Shown here in pieces: positions 25,605 to 35,865 of a stretch of DNA of 64,000 nucleotides. This DNA is from Oscillospiraceae bacterium (GTDB lineage Bacteria > Bacillota > Clostridia > Oscillospirales > Acutalibacteraceae). Positions within the stretch are counted from its first letter, which is position 1. Each line of letters starts with the position of its first letter. Both the position numbers and the translations under genes were made by a program. The notes under the pieces were generated by a model that saw only the letters and a program-made list of their open reading frames with translations, had not been told where the DNA came from and did not search any database. The DNA lies in NCBI GenBank assembly GCA_003526845.1, contig DPVM01000001.1, forward strand, positions 1-64,000, in the 5' to 3' direction.

Positions 25605-25633
25605 TTGAATGTTTCGGCTTGTGATGATATAAT
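25605..25633 (+). promoter_or_regulatory. Probable promoter of the COG2426 exporter
   Basis: TTGAAT, 17-base spacer, TATAAT (25628-25633), about 50 bases upstream of the start codon. Confidence 0.6.
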
Positions 25634-25681
25634 GTTATACATAACTAACATAAATCACCGAGAGAAAGGGTTTTTGATTTT

Positions 25682-26191
25682 ATGGTACAAGACTTTTGCA
25701 GACAGTTGCAGGAATTTTTGACTGCGCACGGAATACCGGATTGGCTTGTAGTTTTCATCATATCGGTTTGCCCGATTTTGGAGTGCAGACTGGGTATGTT
25801 TACGGCGATTGTGCTTTTGGAAATGAATCCGTTTGTCGGATTTATAATCAGCTTTTTAGGCAACATATTGCCGATACCGTTTATATTGCTTTTGATAAAT
25901 TGGATTTTCAAGGTGCTGAAAAAAGTGCCGGGAATAAACAAGGCAATATTTTGGCTTGAAAACAAAACGATGCAAAAGCGAGATAAGATTGACAAATACG
26001 GAATATGGGGGCTGCTGATATTTGTTGCTATCCCCTTGCCGGGCACAGGCGGTTGGACGGGCGCACTGCTTGCATCTCTGCTTGAGCTTGACAAAAAGAA
26101 AAGCTTTTTAGTAATTTCGCTCGGCGTATTTATCGCAGGATTGATAATCACCGTATTAAGCCTTGTAATCGGCGCGGCGGTATTCAACTAA
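25682..26191 (+). CDS. COG2426-type small multidrug export family membrane protein
   Basis: 169 residues with four to five membrane helices. The conserved SVCPILECRLGMF (about 35-47) and IPLPGTGGWTGALLASLL (about 117-134) segments identify the Sm_multidrug_ex (COG2426) family. Despite its name, transport substrate is not established; it has a DedA/VTT-like double-loop plan. A terminator follows 20 bases after the stop. Confidence 0.88.
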   Translation: MVQDFCRQLQEFLTAHGIPDWLVVFIISVCPILECRLGMFTAIVLLEMNPFVGFIISFLGNILPIPFILLLINWIFKVLKKVPGINKAIFWLENKTMQKRDKIDKYGIWGLLIFVAIPLPGTGGWTGALLASLLELDKKKSFLVISLGVFIAGLIITVLSLVIGAAVFN

Positions 26192-26211
26192 AATCGAATA
26201 AAGAACAGAAT

Positions 26212-26247
26212 AATCGGGAGGCTGATTGGTTTCAGCCTCCCGATTTT
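26212..26247. terminator. Bidirectional terminator
   Basis: A 14-bp perfect stem (AATCGGGAGGCTGA) with a 6-base loop and TTTTGTT on the plus side, between the convergent exporter and LRR genes. It can serve the plus-strand gene and possibly the minus-strand one. Confidence 0.8.
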
Positions 26248-26259
26248 GTTATATATTGT

Positions 26260-27633
26260 TTAGTTTCTGAAAGTGTTTAGCAATCGTGCATAATCCTTGC
26301 CGTTGATGATACCGTCATTGTTGACATCGGCAAGTGCAACATAATTTTCGGCGCCCTTTTCAGCATTCAAAATCGCTGTGAACGAGGCGTCAATCTGCTG
26401 CTTGCCGCACTTTGTGCATTCGATATGAACGATATTGTCATTAAAACTTGTGACAGCCAAAGAGTGATCGTCCTTCCAAACCGCATAAGTTTCCATATCG
26501 GTTGTGATATTTGTTAAATCCGTGCTCCAATTCACAAACGCTTTGCACTGCGGTGTGTCGGTGATTTCGGGAGCGGTTGCCGTTTCGCCTTTATTGACAA
26601 TAACAGTGCCGACAACTTCGGTTTTTGTTTCGTCTTTAAAGAATTTGACTTGATAGAAATTGCGGATTGGGTTGACCGTTACTTTCATATCTTCTGCAAA
26701 ACTGAGCCCGGTATTATAATAATATTCAATGCCGTTGATAATCTCGTCTGCATTTTGCGGCGTAAAATCAACGCCGTCATATCCGGGAACGGAAACCTCA
26801 ACACCGTCAACAATATCAACCCTGTCAAGCGAGGTTGAAGTGATATTTGACGGATTTTCGATAGCAAGCTGAACAAAAATAGCAGGATCTTCATATCTTG
26901 CAGGTGCATCAACCGTTTGATTGCCGATAAGCGAATTTGAAGCCTTTTCAAGTGCCGTATTCGCACTCAAATCAAGTGTTTTGAGGTGGTTGACCGAGCA
27001 GTTGAGCGTTTTCAGCGCTGTTAGTGCCGAAATATTGAGGCTTGTCAAATCGTTTTGCTGACAATACAGTGCAGTAAGTGCGGTGTTTGCCGACAAATCA
27101 ATCGAGGTGAGCTTGTTAATATAGCAATCGAGCCTTGTAAGCTTTTTGTTTGCCGAAATATCAAGTGTGCTCAGCACATTACTCGGGCAATTGAGCCATT
27201 CGAGATTTGCGTTTTGGCTGACATCAATCGAAGAAAGATTGTTGCCGCCGCAGGTAAGCTCGACAAGTTGCGGCATTTTTGAAACATCAAGTGTGTCCAA
27301 ACCGATGCCGCCGCAACGAAGGCGAACGCAATCGGTGAAATTTTCAATACCGGTTAAATCGGAAATTTCGGCATCTTCGCCGCAGGTGTCCTCAAGCATA
27401 CCGGGGATTGAAATTGTTTTAATGCCCTGAATTTCGCTTTGCTGTAAAACGCCGTCGCTGTCTGTATCATACCATGCGGAAACAACGTCGCGCAAATTCG
27501 CATCGGGGAAATTTGCCGCATTTATAACCACCGAGTCGGCACCGTAGGAAACAAATCCTACGGAAAATGCGCCGATAACGGTTGCCACGGCAGCCAATGA
27601 GGATATATATTTTTTAATATTATTTTTAAACAT
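26260..27633 (-). CDS. Secreted leucine-rich-repeat protein with InlB-like repeat and single dockerin-like motif
   Basis: 457 residues. A signal peptide (NNIKKYISSLAAVATVIGAF to about residue 31) is followed by an EF-hand-like loop (YDTDSDGVLQQSE), then about seven short LRRs of the type LxxLxCxxNxLxxLDxSxN (about 85-235), a beta-rich InlB B-repeat-like segment (YQVKFFKDETKTEVVGTVIV), a second repeat, and a C-terminal ADVNNDGIINGKDYARLL, one half of a type I dockerin Ca-binding repeat. A complete dockerin has two. Cell-surface or matrix role is likely. It is 17 bases downstream of the 2183-residue gene and has a good ribosome site (GGAGGG), so the two form an operon. Confidence 0.85.
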   Translation of the reverse strand: MFKNNIKKYISSLAAVATVIGAFSVGFVSYGADSVVINAANFPDANLRDVVSAWYDTDSDGVLQQSEIQGIKTISIPGMLEDTCGEDAEISDLTGIENFTDCVRLRCGGIGLDTLDVSKMPQLVELTCGGNNLSSIDVSQNANLEWLNCPSNVLSTLDISANKKLTRLDCYINKLTSIDLSANTALTALYCQQNDLTSLNISALTALKTLNCSVNHLKTLDLSANTALEKASNSLIGNQTVDAPARYEDPAIFVQLAIENPSNITSTSLDRVDIVDGVEVSVPGYDGVDFTPQNADEIINGIEYYYNTGLSFAEDMKVTVNPIRNFYQVKFFKDETKTEVVGTVIVNKGETATAPEITDTPQCKAFVNWSTDLTNITTDMETYAVWKDDHSLAVTSFNDNIVHIECTKCGKQQIDASFTAILNAEKGAENYVALADVNNDGIINGKDYARLLNTFRN

Positions 27634-27650
27634 TATTATATATACCCTCC

Positions 27651-30600
27651 TTATCGTGAAATTGTGATTGAAATTGATTTTGTAACGATTGTGCCGTCGG
27701 TATTTTTAACCGAGCATGAAATTGTTGCGGTGTTTGTTTTCATCAGCTTGCCTGCCGTAGTAAGCTCAACAAATCCGTTTTCGTCAACGGTGATATATCT
27801 TGTGTTGCTTGAGCTCCATGTAACCGAAACAGGGTCGGTTGCATCTTCGGGAGCAATGACATAACCGAGCTGAATACCCTTGAATGAGATGTAGCCGATT
27901 CCGTGTCCTGACGAGGTGTATGAATTTGCCGTGTTTTCAACGCCGTCTACGGTAAAGGTGAAATCGGTGATATTTACAATCGCATTGATAACCTTGATTG
28001 TGTAGGTGTATGTTGTTGTGCGGTCGTAAACATCGGTGATTGTGAGCGTTGCATCAAGCGAGCCTGTTTTCTCTGTCTTGGTGATAACAAGGTTGTTGCC
28101 GCTTTGCTCTGCCGTTGCGCCGTTTGCGTTTTCAACTGTCCATACAGCCGATTTATACATTGCGTCGCTGTTGATTGTTGTTTCAACGGTTACCTGACTG
28201 TTTTCATCGATGACATATGACGCATTGCTTTCAAGCTCGGCACCCGAAACGGTGAAGGTCGGTTTTGCGGTTACAAATTCGTGACCCTCAAGGTTTGCGA
28301 TTGCTGTTGTGAGAGCGGCGCAGGCGATGTTGATTTCCTCCTGAGTTGCATCAGGATTTGCATAGACTGCCTTTGCTTCCTCAAGCGAATTTTTGAGTGC
28401 CATACCCTGCTCGTAAGCATAGTCGGTATAGGTATATTTTTCGCCTTCGGTAATTGCCGCTTTAAGCGCCGATGTATCCCAAGTTGTGATTGCTTTAATC
28501 GTGCCGCTGTATCCGCCGTCCTTTGCAGTGACGGTAATGATTGCGGTGCCCTGTGTTTTGAATGTGACAACGCCGTTTTCGTCAACCGTTGCAATGTCCT
28601 CATTATCGGATGAATATGTGCACTTATTTATGATTGATGTTTGAACATACGTTGTTTTTTGATTCAAATTAGGTGTAATTTGCCTTGTTTCCTGCGGAGC
28701 GCCGTAAACCTTGTCTGTATCGAATGTAACAGCGGTTACGCCGTAAACTACAAACGAAACGGTGACGGTTGTTGAATATGTATTGTCAAACTCGTCGATG
28801 ACGGTGCAGGTAATATCAGCATATTGAGCCGAGGACGAATTACAGGTAACAAGACCGAACTCATCAACGCTGACATTATCATTTGACGATTTCCACAAAA
28901 TCTCCTTATATACCGCTGTCGGTGTCGGGAGAGGTGTCGCCGTGAGCTGAATTGTCTTTGAGCGGAGAAGGTTGCCGGTGTATCTGAAGTAGCCCGGATT
29001 TTCCTCCGTAACGCCGGAGGTTTGCTCAAATCCGATTTGAACGCCTGTTGCAGCAACATATTTAACAAGTGCATTGTATGCCGCAACAACGGTTTCATAC
29101 ATTGCGTCAACCTCTGCCTGGGTTGCGGTGCCGTCGTTAACCATCTTGCGAGCCTGCTCAACCGCCGTTGAAAGCGTTGCGAGCGACTCTCTTGTATAAA
29201 CATAATTATCTGTAGATTCAACAATGAGTTTAGTATATTCGTCAACCTTTTGAGCGAGCGGCTCAAAGTTTGCGATAACTGTGAGGTCAACCGTTGCGGT
29301 GTAGCCGCCGTCGAACGTTTTTGCTGTGATAACGGCATTGCCGATGTCAACCGGAGTAACAAGACCCGTTGATGAAACGGTTGCAACGCTTTCGTCGCTT
29401 GATGACCAAATAACATCTTTAAACTCAGCATTGCCGCCGACTGTTGCGGTGAGCTGATATGAGCTGTCGGATGCCGCAAGCGAAAGTTTTGTTGCATTAA
29501 GCGTGATTCCTGTTGCAACATTATCGCTCATTGTGACATAAATTGTGCGTGTGGTTACCCTGTCATAATCATCGGTTACGGTGACTGTCAGTTTTGCCCA
29601 TGCACCTTTACTTTTATCTTTCGGTGTTACCGTGAGCTTTGTGCCGTCTGTCTTGATTGTTGCCTCGTAGGAGCCATCTGTTGACCACTCAACCCTCTTA
29701 GAATCTGAATTTAACGGAGCCGCAGCTGCATTAAGTTCAACCGTATTATAATTGTTAAGATTAGAATATTTTTGAGAAAGGTTGATTGAAAGCGCGTCAC
29801 TTGAGCCGACTGTGCCCGAAGCAATTTGAGTTACTTTTCCTAAAAGGTCGGATTTTGATGAGGTATATGAAATATCAACACCGCTGACCTTGACGAACGG
29901 ATGAGCAATCATTTCCTCTGCGGCGGTAACAAGAGTGCTTGCCGCCTCGTTGATTTGCTCCTGCTTAAGCGAATAATCGGTGAGCGCCTTTTGTGCGCTT
30001 GCATAAGCCGCCGTAAATGTTTCGGCATAATCCTTTTTATACTCGGTTGTGTCAATATCTTTATACTTTTCGAGAGCTTCCTTAAGTGCACTTCTGTCAC
30101 CGTCGGTCGAAACCTTACATTCGCCGGTGATACCGCCGTCATACGATACGGCGCGAACTGTTGTCGAGCCGGCGCTGACAAATGTTACAAGTCCGTTTTT
30201 GTCAATTGTTGCAACATTTTCATCGTCGGACTCCCAATAATAATCTTGAATTGATGCGGCACCGAGATGACCGACCGATGTGCCGGTAGGCTCAACAGTA
30301 CATGTAAGTTGATATGTCGAGCCGACTGCACCGTTAATATTTGTTTCGCTAAGTTTCATTCCCGTTACCGGATAGTATGAGAATGAAACATAAACGCTGT
30401 CTGTGAACGAGTGACCGAAGTAGTCGGTTACCGTACAGGTGATTGTGCTCCAGCATGGCTTGTTGACTGTCGGTGAGCATTTACCGTCAGATGAGACTGA
30501 AACATTGCTGTCAGATGAAGCCCAAACTACATCTTTATATGATGCGTTGTTGGGGTAAAGCCTTACATTAAGGTCGAGCACTGCGTTCTTGTAGCTTAAG

Positions 30601-33600
30601 CCCTCTTTCAAAATTCTCAAATCGTATTGATAAAATTCCGAGGTAGGCTCGCCGTCGAGATAAAGCTCTATCTTTTGAAGATAGTTGTATTTTTCAAGCG
30701 AATTATATGCATCTTCAAGTTTTGCCTGCATTGCGTCAACCTCTTTTTGTGATGACGCATTTGCTTCTACAAGGGCGTTTGCCTCCGCCATTGTGGCTGT
30801 GAAATATTGCCACGTTTCGGGATAATAGCTCGTTTCGCTGAGCTGTAAATCGTTGTATGATTTGATGAGGAGCTTAAGCGAATCGTAGTTTGTAACAACA
30901 TTGACCTTGCAAACAGCCTCAAATCCGCCGTCCTGAGTTTTGCAGATGATTTCGCAATCGCCGCCGTAAACGAATGTTACAACGCCGCTTTGGTCAACCG
31001 TGGCAACCTTTTCATCGCTTGTTGACCAAACAAGACCCTGACAAGATGCAGTTGAATTGTTGAATGCGTTTTTCGGCAAAACCGTTGCTTTGATTTGCTG
31101 TGTTTCACCGACTTTGCCGCCTACAATCTCGGTTGAGTCGAGAGTTAATCCGGTCGCCTGCGTTCTTGCAAAAGCCACATAAACGCTGTCGCTTACCTTT
31201 GTGCCCATATAGTCTGTAACCGTGCAGGTAATGAGCGCGCTGCAAGCGTCGTTTGATGTCGGTTTGCATCTGCCGTTTTTATCAACGGAAATGCTGTCAC
31301 TTGACGATTTCCATTCAACCTGATTATACATTGCGGAGGACGGATTGACAACATAATTCAAATCATATGATGATTTTGTATAGTTTGCCGTTGCGCCGAC
31401 CTTGACGCTTACAAAGCCGTTTTCAATATCCGCGCCGTCTGTCTTTTTGATTGAAACACTGTTAAGACCGACAAACCCGCCGATTTTGTAGAATGCCGAC
31501 AAAAGATTTCGCGCCGTTGTTTCACATGTGTTTTGCGATGCCATATCCTGATCGTACAGAACGGTGTATGCCATATCAAGTTTGCGCATATATGTTTTAT
31601 AAAGCTTTTTGTTTGCCTCTGTTTGAATAACATTTGCATTGTCGCAAAGGTCAACTATTTGTTTAAGATATGTTTTGTCGGGTTTGACAACAACATTTGC
31701 CGTTGCAATAATGCCGCCGTCAGCCGATACGCAATAAACCTTTGCCGTGCCGACATCGTTGCCGGTAATTATTCCGTCGCGGTTAGCGTTTGTATTTGCT
31801 TTAACAGAGAATATTGATTCGTCCGACGAATACCAATTTGCCTTGTAGCATGCATATGCCGTATCTGTCAACGATCCGTCAAAAGCAAGCGAATGCTTAA
31901 CATCTGCCGTTTTGCCGTTGATAACCTCAATTGTATCACCGACAATTGTATTTGATTTAGCCGTGTTTCTTGTTATGCATACGGTGATTGTGTTTGAAAC
32001 AATCTTGCCGTCATTTGAAACTGCATAAATATTGAATGTGTCGGCAATCTCATGACCTGCCTTTTGTTTAACACTGACGGTGTTATCTTCCGAAGCGTCA
32101 ACGCTGTAATAGTCGTTATCAACAACCCATTTAACATTTTTTACGGTTGCATCTTCAGGATAAACGGTTGCGGAGAATTTTGCGCCGTTGCCGGCGTAAC
32201 CCTCCATAATATTTTTCTTAACGGTTATGTACTGATAATCAGTGCCGTTGACTGTTATATTATTTACATTTTTAGCAGTATCGCTGTTTGAGGTGCCACC
32301 GGTGCATTTGATTTCGATTTTTTCAACCGGAATACCTGTTGAGACCTCTTTTGTCGCAACGCGCGACGAAATTTCATAGAAATTGCCGGTTGAAAGGCTA
32401 TAGCCTGTAACCGCCTTAACGGCAATCGTTGATTTGCCGCCGCCGACAGCCGTGTAATGACCGCTTGACGAAATTTTGCCGATGCCGTCTGTTGCGTCGT
32501 TTTCACTGTCAGCCCAAGTGTATTCGGGATTGCCGTCATCATCAGTGCCGGTTTGTATGCCCCAATGAACATACAAATTGCTTGATTCGGCAACACGCTT
32601 CGGATAAACAGCACAACTGTAATCCGATTCGCTGTTGATTTCGACCTGATTCGGTCCGTTTATGTCAACTCCGGAAACATATTTGCCGTTTTTCTTTTCG
32701 ACCGTGACAGTAACGGATTTTGTAATATTTCCCGACGGAGAATGTGCGGTGATTTTGACCTCTTTTGACTGGCTCAAAACAGAATCGCCTGCATCAAGGC
32801 CTCTGATTACACCTGTTTTCGGGTCAACCGATGCAACTGTCGGGTCGGAGGAGGACCAAACAATGTCGGAAGTGTCGCCTGCGTCGGGCTTGACATCAAC
32901 TATCGAAAGCTGAATTTCCGAGCCTTCCTTAACTGAGGTAACTCCGCTGATATTGAAATCGGTGAGCGGCTTTGCCTCAACAACATTAAATGTGATTTTA
33001 TCGTTATACGCCATCTGCAAAATAATGTTTGCGATGATTTGAACAGCGGTTGCCGTGAGCTGAATGGGGTCTGCCGTGTCTCCGACAATCTTGTATATCG
33101 CGAATGCTGCGTCAAGCAATGCAGCAAGAACGTTTCTGTCTATATCAACACCCATATACTTGATAAGAATGTCGGCGATTTTTGCCGTGTCAAGTGTGCC
33201 TGTGTTATCAAGCTTGTATAGGTAGTTGACCATTTTCAAAATAGATTCGATAACCTGCTTTGAATCGGGTGAAACAATGATTGTTGCGGTGCCCTTGCTC
33301 TTGAATGAAACAAGACCGCTGTCGGTTACGGTTGCTACCGCCTTGCCGTTTGTGAAAATCGAAGAGGTTTTAACGGAATAAACGGTACCGAAACCAAGGC
33401 GCTGAGGCGTTGTGATGGCATAAATTTGAACACTTGAGCCTACCGCCTGAGTTGTGGCAATTTGTGATTTGTTTGTGATGTGTGTGCCGTTCGGAAGAAA
33501 AGTCGCATACCATTCCTCACACTTTTTAACGGTGACATTTACGCTTGCCGTTGAAACAGGCTTTGTGTCGGAAACGCTCGGGTCGTAAAGCTCGCACACA

Positions 33601-34202
33601 ATCGGCGTGTTTACCTTGTCAAGGTACACTCTAAGCGAATCGATAAGCTTGCCCTTATATGCCTCAATATAGTTGGCAATCCAGCTTTCGGAGCCGAGAG
33701 CTTTAACCAAAATATCGACAATCTCCTCGGTATCCATACTGTCGAGGTCGATTTTATCGTTGAAAAATGCTTTTTCAAGCACCTTGCCGAGGGGCTTACC
33801 GATTATAGGGATAGGCTTAACCTCGTTATCAATCCAAGATTGAATAACGGCACCCTTTGACGAATCGAATGCCTTGATTTTACCCGTTTGGTCAACATCG
33901 ACAAGAACAGGGTTTTCACTGTGCCATTTAACATAGCTGTTGTCGGGAGCGACCGAATCAATCAGCTTATATGTAAGCTGAAGCTCGTCGCCTTCTTTCA
34001 TATACTGAATAAAGGTGGTTTTGCCGTCCTCCTGATATTCGGGAACGACCGTGTCGGTGTCGGCATAAAAAAGTTTCATTTCGATTTTATCGAAAACACC
34101 GTCGCCGGATGCCGCAAATGCGCTCATTGCGGGAACAATACCGGACACTGCCATAAGAACACTGAGCAATATGCTGATTGCTCTTTTTGATTTTGTTCTC
34201 AT
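27651..34202 (-). CDS. Giant secreted protein with repeated BIG2 (Ig-like) and FIVAR-like domains
   Basis: 2183 residues. Residues 1-30 are a signal peptide (AISILLSVLMAVSGIVPAMS, cut near AFA-AS). After a ~380-residue N-terminal region come many BIG2 Ig-like domains, each with a version of WSSSDxxVASVDxxGxV and CTVTDxxG. Helical FIVAR-like units with repeated Ala (for example NALVEANASSQKEVDAMQAK and QKALTDYSLKQEQINEAAST) are interleaved; I count about five, in a BIG2-BIG2-FIVAR period of roughly 220 residues. It ends in a BIG2-like strand (VKNTDGTIVTKSISITI) with no LPxTG, SLH or dockerin anchor. BIG2 and FIVAR domains commonly bind sugars or build stalks in adhesins. Start: AAGGAGG, 9 bases before ATG. 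Confidence 0.88.
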   Translation of the reverse strand: MRTKSKRAISILLSVLMAVSGIVPAMSAFAASGDGVFDKIEMKLFYADTDTVVPEYQEDGKTTFIQYMKEGDELQLTYKLIDSVAPDNSYVKWHSENPVLVDVDQTGKIKAFDSSKGAVIQSWIDNEVKPIPIIGKPLGKVLEKAFFNDKIDLDSMDTEEIVDILVKALGSESWIANYIEAYKGKLIDSLRVYLDKVNTPIVCELYDPSVSDTKPVSTASVNVTVKKCEEWYATFLPNGTHITNKSQIATTQAVGSSVQIYAITTPQRLGFGTVYSVKTSSIFTNGKAVATVTDSGLVSFKSKGTATIIVSPDSKQVIESILKMVNYLYKLDNTGTLDTAKIADILIKYMGVDIDRNVLAALLDAAFAIYKIVGDTADPIQLTATAVQIIANIILQMAYNDKITFNVVEAKPLTDFNISGVTSVKEGSEIQLSIVDVKPDAGDTSDIVWSSSDPTVASVDPKTGVIRGLDAGDSVLSQSKEVKITAHSPSGNITKSVTVTVEKKNGKYVSGVDINGPNQVEINSESDYSCAVYPKRVAESSNLYVHWGIQTGTDDDGNPEYTWADSENDATDGIGKISSSGHYTAVGGGKSTIAVKAVTGYSLSTGNFYEISSRVATKEVSTGIPVEKIEIKCTGGTSNSDTAKNVNNITVNGTDYQYITVKKNIMEGYAGNGAKFSATVYPEDATVKNVKWVVDNDYYSVDASEDNTVSVKQKAGHEIADTFNIYAVSNDGKIVSNTITVCITRNTAKSNTIVGDTIEVINGKTADVKHSLAFDGSLTDTAYACYKANWYSSDESIFSVKANTNANRDGIITGNDVGTAKVYCVSADGGIIATANVVVKPDKTYLKQIVDLCDNANVIQTEANKKLYKTYMRKLDMAYTVLYDQDMASQNTCETTARNLLSAFYKIGGFVGLNSVSIKKTDGADIENGFVSVKVGATANYTKSSYDLNYVVNPSSAMYNQVEWKSSSDSISVDKNGRCKPTSNDACSALITCTVTDYMGTKVSDSVYVAFARTQATGLTLDSTEIVGGKVGETQQIKATVLPKNAFNNSTASCQGLVWSTSDEKVATVDQSGVVTFVYGGDCEIICKTQDGGFEAVCKVNVVTNYDSLKLLIKSYNDLQLSETSYYPETWQYFTATMAEANALVEANASSQKEVDAMQAKLEDAYNSLEKYNYLQKIELYLDGEPTSEFYQYDLRILKEGLSYKNAVLDLNVRLYPNNASYKDVVWASSDSNVSVSSDGKCSPTVNKPCWSTITCTVTDYFGHSFTDSVYVSFSYYPVTGMKLSETNINGAVGSTYQLTCTVEPTGTSVGHLGAASIQDYYWESDDENVATIDKNGLVTFVSAGSTTVRAVSYDGGITGECKVSTDGDRSALKEALEKYKDIDTTEYKKDYAETFTAAYASAQKALTDYSLKQEQINEAASTLVTAAEEMIAHPFVKVSGVDISYTSSKSDLLGKVTQIASGTVGSSDALSINLSQKYSNLNNYNTVELNAAAAPLNSDSKRVEWSTDGSYEATIKTDGTKLTVTPKDKSKGAWAKLTVTVTDDYDRVTTRTIYVTMSDNVATGITLNATKLSLAASDSSYQLTATVGGNAEFKDVIWSSSDESVATVSSTGLVTPVDIGNAVITAKTFDGGYTATVDLTVIANFEPLAQKVDEYTKLIVESTDNYVYTRESLATLSTAVEQARKMVNDGTATQAEVDAMYETVVAAYNALVKYVAATGVQIGFEQTSGVTEENPGYFRYTGNLLRSKTIQLTATPLPTPTAVYKEILWKSSNDNVSVDEFGLVTCNSSSAQYADITCTVIDEFDNTYSTTVTVSFVVYGVTAVTFDTDKVYGAPQETRQITPNLNQKTTYVQTSIINKCTYSSDNEDIATVDENGVVTFKTQGTAIITVTAKDGGYSGTIKAITTWDTSALKAAITEGEKYTYTDYAYEQGMALKNSLEEAKAVYANPDATQEEINIACAALTTAIANLEGHEFVTAKPTFTVSGAELESNASYVIDENSQVTVETTINSDAMYKSAVWTVENANGATAEQSGNNLVITKTEKTGSLDATLTITDVYDRTTTYTYTIKVINAIVNITDFTFTVDGVENTANSYTSSGHGIGYISFKGIQLGYVIAPEDATDPVSVTWSSSNTRYITVDENGFVELTTAGKLMKTNTATISCSVKNTDGTIVTKSISITISR

Positions 34203-34524
34203 TTTTCATTCCTCCTTGAAAATGAGTGTATACATACGAGTTAATAGACAATAATCTAAAATTAGTATTATAACTGCTATTATATTTATTATATAATTAT
34301 TCCGACACACGGTCAATGAAAAGAATGTGGTTATATTTTACAAAATTTCGGAGCGTGATTTGTAAGATGTGACTGATTTATAAACGAATTTAAACAGTTC
34401 CTTAATATTTCTTATAACGACTTGTCTTTTTTTGACTTTGTGATACAATTAACAAGGGTATTCGTCGAACAGCCGGATATTTGACAAATAATTTCCAAAT
34501 GGTAAAATATAGTAAGAGAGGACT
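34203..34524. promoter_or_regulatory. Divergent intergenic region
   Basis: 322 bases between the giant protein gene and the PAS protein gene. An A/T-rich core (34255-34310) probably holds the minus-strand promoter, though I cannot fix its boxes. On the plus strand TTGACA (34481-34486), a 16-base spacer and TAAAAT (34503-34508) are a good promoter for the PAS gene. No RNA structure is evident. Confidence 0.5.
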
Positions 34525-35715
34525 ATGTGCGGCGGAAAATCGCCAAAGGGAGTGATGAAAATTTTAGATAACGACGATTTGGCGTTTGAGGTTGAATTTA
34601 TGACCTGCGTTATCGACAAGGCAGACAATCTTGTTGTGGTTGACTGCGACAGTCATTTTTCTGATTTTGTGGGTGTTCACCCTTCTAAAATAAAGCAAGG
34701 CAAGCTTTTTTTGCACGATGTGCTTGTGCCCAAGGAGCGCGAAAAAATAATGCGTTGCATTTGCAAAAAAAACTCACCTTACATATACTTTGATTTCTAT
34801 TTAAAGAACAAAGAACACAACTATATTTATGTTCACTGCACAGGTCAAAATGTTGAGGGAACAACACTTTGCAGGCTGACAATGGCGGATGTTTCGCGTT
34901 CGGTTGAAAAATCCGAAAAGCTCAAGGAAACCGCCAAGGAAATGAACAACCTGATTGACCTTGTGACGGGCGGCGTGTGTTTGTTCAAAGTTAACAAAGA
35001 TATGCACTTTGAGCCATTGTATTTAAACAGTGCCTGCTGCCGCTTTTTTGACACTACAAAGGAAAACTACAAAAACCAAATTTATCGCCTTGACGAGCTG
35101 ATTTATCCCGACGACAGAAGCCTTGTTTTTCAAGCAATCGGCAACTCTATGGCAACCAAAAAGCCGATTGATATAGAGATAAGAATCAACCGCCACAAAG
35201 ACGAATTTATTTGGGTTAAAATGAACTCGGCAATTCAGCGCTATGACAGCGACAAATGCCCTGTTTTTCATGCAATTTTCACAGATATTACAAGAGTAAA
35301 GCAGGAGGAGGAAAAGGCTGACAGGCAGACCGATACAATGGTGAGCCTGTTTAAAAATCTGCCCGGTCCCCTGTTTTGCACAAGCCTTGAGGAACCGTTT
35401 AAACTTGATGTTGTATCCGAAGACTTTATAAAACTTTTGGGCTTTACACGCAAAGAGCTTTTTGAAAGATACAACGGCGATTTGGCAAACCTTATCAGTG
35501 CGCGCGAGATTGTTATGGCAACGCACGCAATTGAAAAACAATCGCAAACAGGCAATGTCACAAAAACGACATATTCGCTCAAAATCAAAGGCGGCAAGCA
35601 CCTTGTTGTGGTTGAAAGGCGCAAAATAATCGAATCGCCCGACGGCAAAAAATCGACAATCGGCATGGTACGCGACATAACATCAATGCACCTTGACGAG
35701 GATTTTGACATATAA
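34525..35715 (+). CDS. PAS-domain sensor protein without an output domain
   Basis: 396 residues holding about three PAS folds: residues about 20-130, 140-255 (ends VFHAIFTDITRVKQEEE) and 270-390 (ends STIGMVRDITSMHLDED). Each ends in the typical GMVRDIT-like strand that precedes a signalling helix. There is no GGDEF, EAL, kinase or HTH domain. The stop follows right after the third PAS, so the protein may act by partner binding, or be a decayed sensor. Start is ATG 34525 (AAGAGAGG, 3 bases away) or ATG 34555. The promoter at 34481-34508 predicts transcription starting around 34515, which favours 34555. It has its own terminator at 35730. Confidence 0.75.
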   Translation: MCGGKSPKGVMKILDNDDLAFEVEFMTCVIDKADNLVVVDCDSHFSDFVGVHPSKIKQGKLFLHDVLVPKEREKIMRCICKKNSPYIYFDFYLKNKEHNYIYVHCTGQNVEGTTLCRLTMADVSRSVEKSEKLKETAKEMNNLIDLVTGGVCLFKVNKDMHFEPLYLNSACCRFFDTTKENYKNQIYRLDELIYPDDRSLVFQAIGNSMATKKPIDIEIRINRHKDEFIWVKMNSAIQRYDSDKCPVFHAIFTDITRVKQEEEKADRQTDTMVSLFKNLPGPLFCTSLEEPFKLDVVSEDFIKLLGFTRKELFERYNGDLANLISAREIVMATHAIEKQSQTGNVTKTTYSLKIKGGKHLVVVERRKIIESPDGKKSTIGMVRDITSMHLDEDFDI

Positions 35716-35729
35716 CAAAATATCGACAC

Positions 35730-35760
35730 AGCACCGAGTTATTATACTCGGTGCTTTTTG
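35730..35760 (+). terminator. Terminator after PAS gene
   Basis: 9-bp stem AGCACCGAG/CTCGGTGCT, 8-base loop, then TTTTTGTTTTT. Confidence 0.85.
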
Positions 35761-35865
35761 TTTTTGGATTCTTTTGCCGTTTAATATTAATGCCTTTTGT
35801 TATTTTACACTAAAAAGAGGGTGTAACAACGGTTAATTTCTTATTATTAATTTATAATGTCTTTG

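Noticed and set aside
28748..29521. Minus-strand frame of 257 residues within the giant protein gene
   Set aside because: Same strand but shifted frame; a Gln/Leu/Arg-rich composition typical of a shadow of Ser/Thr-rich repeats.
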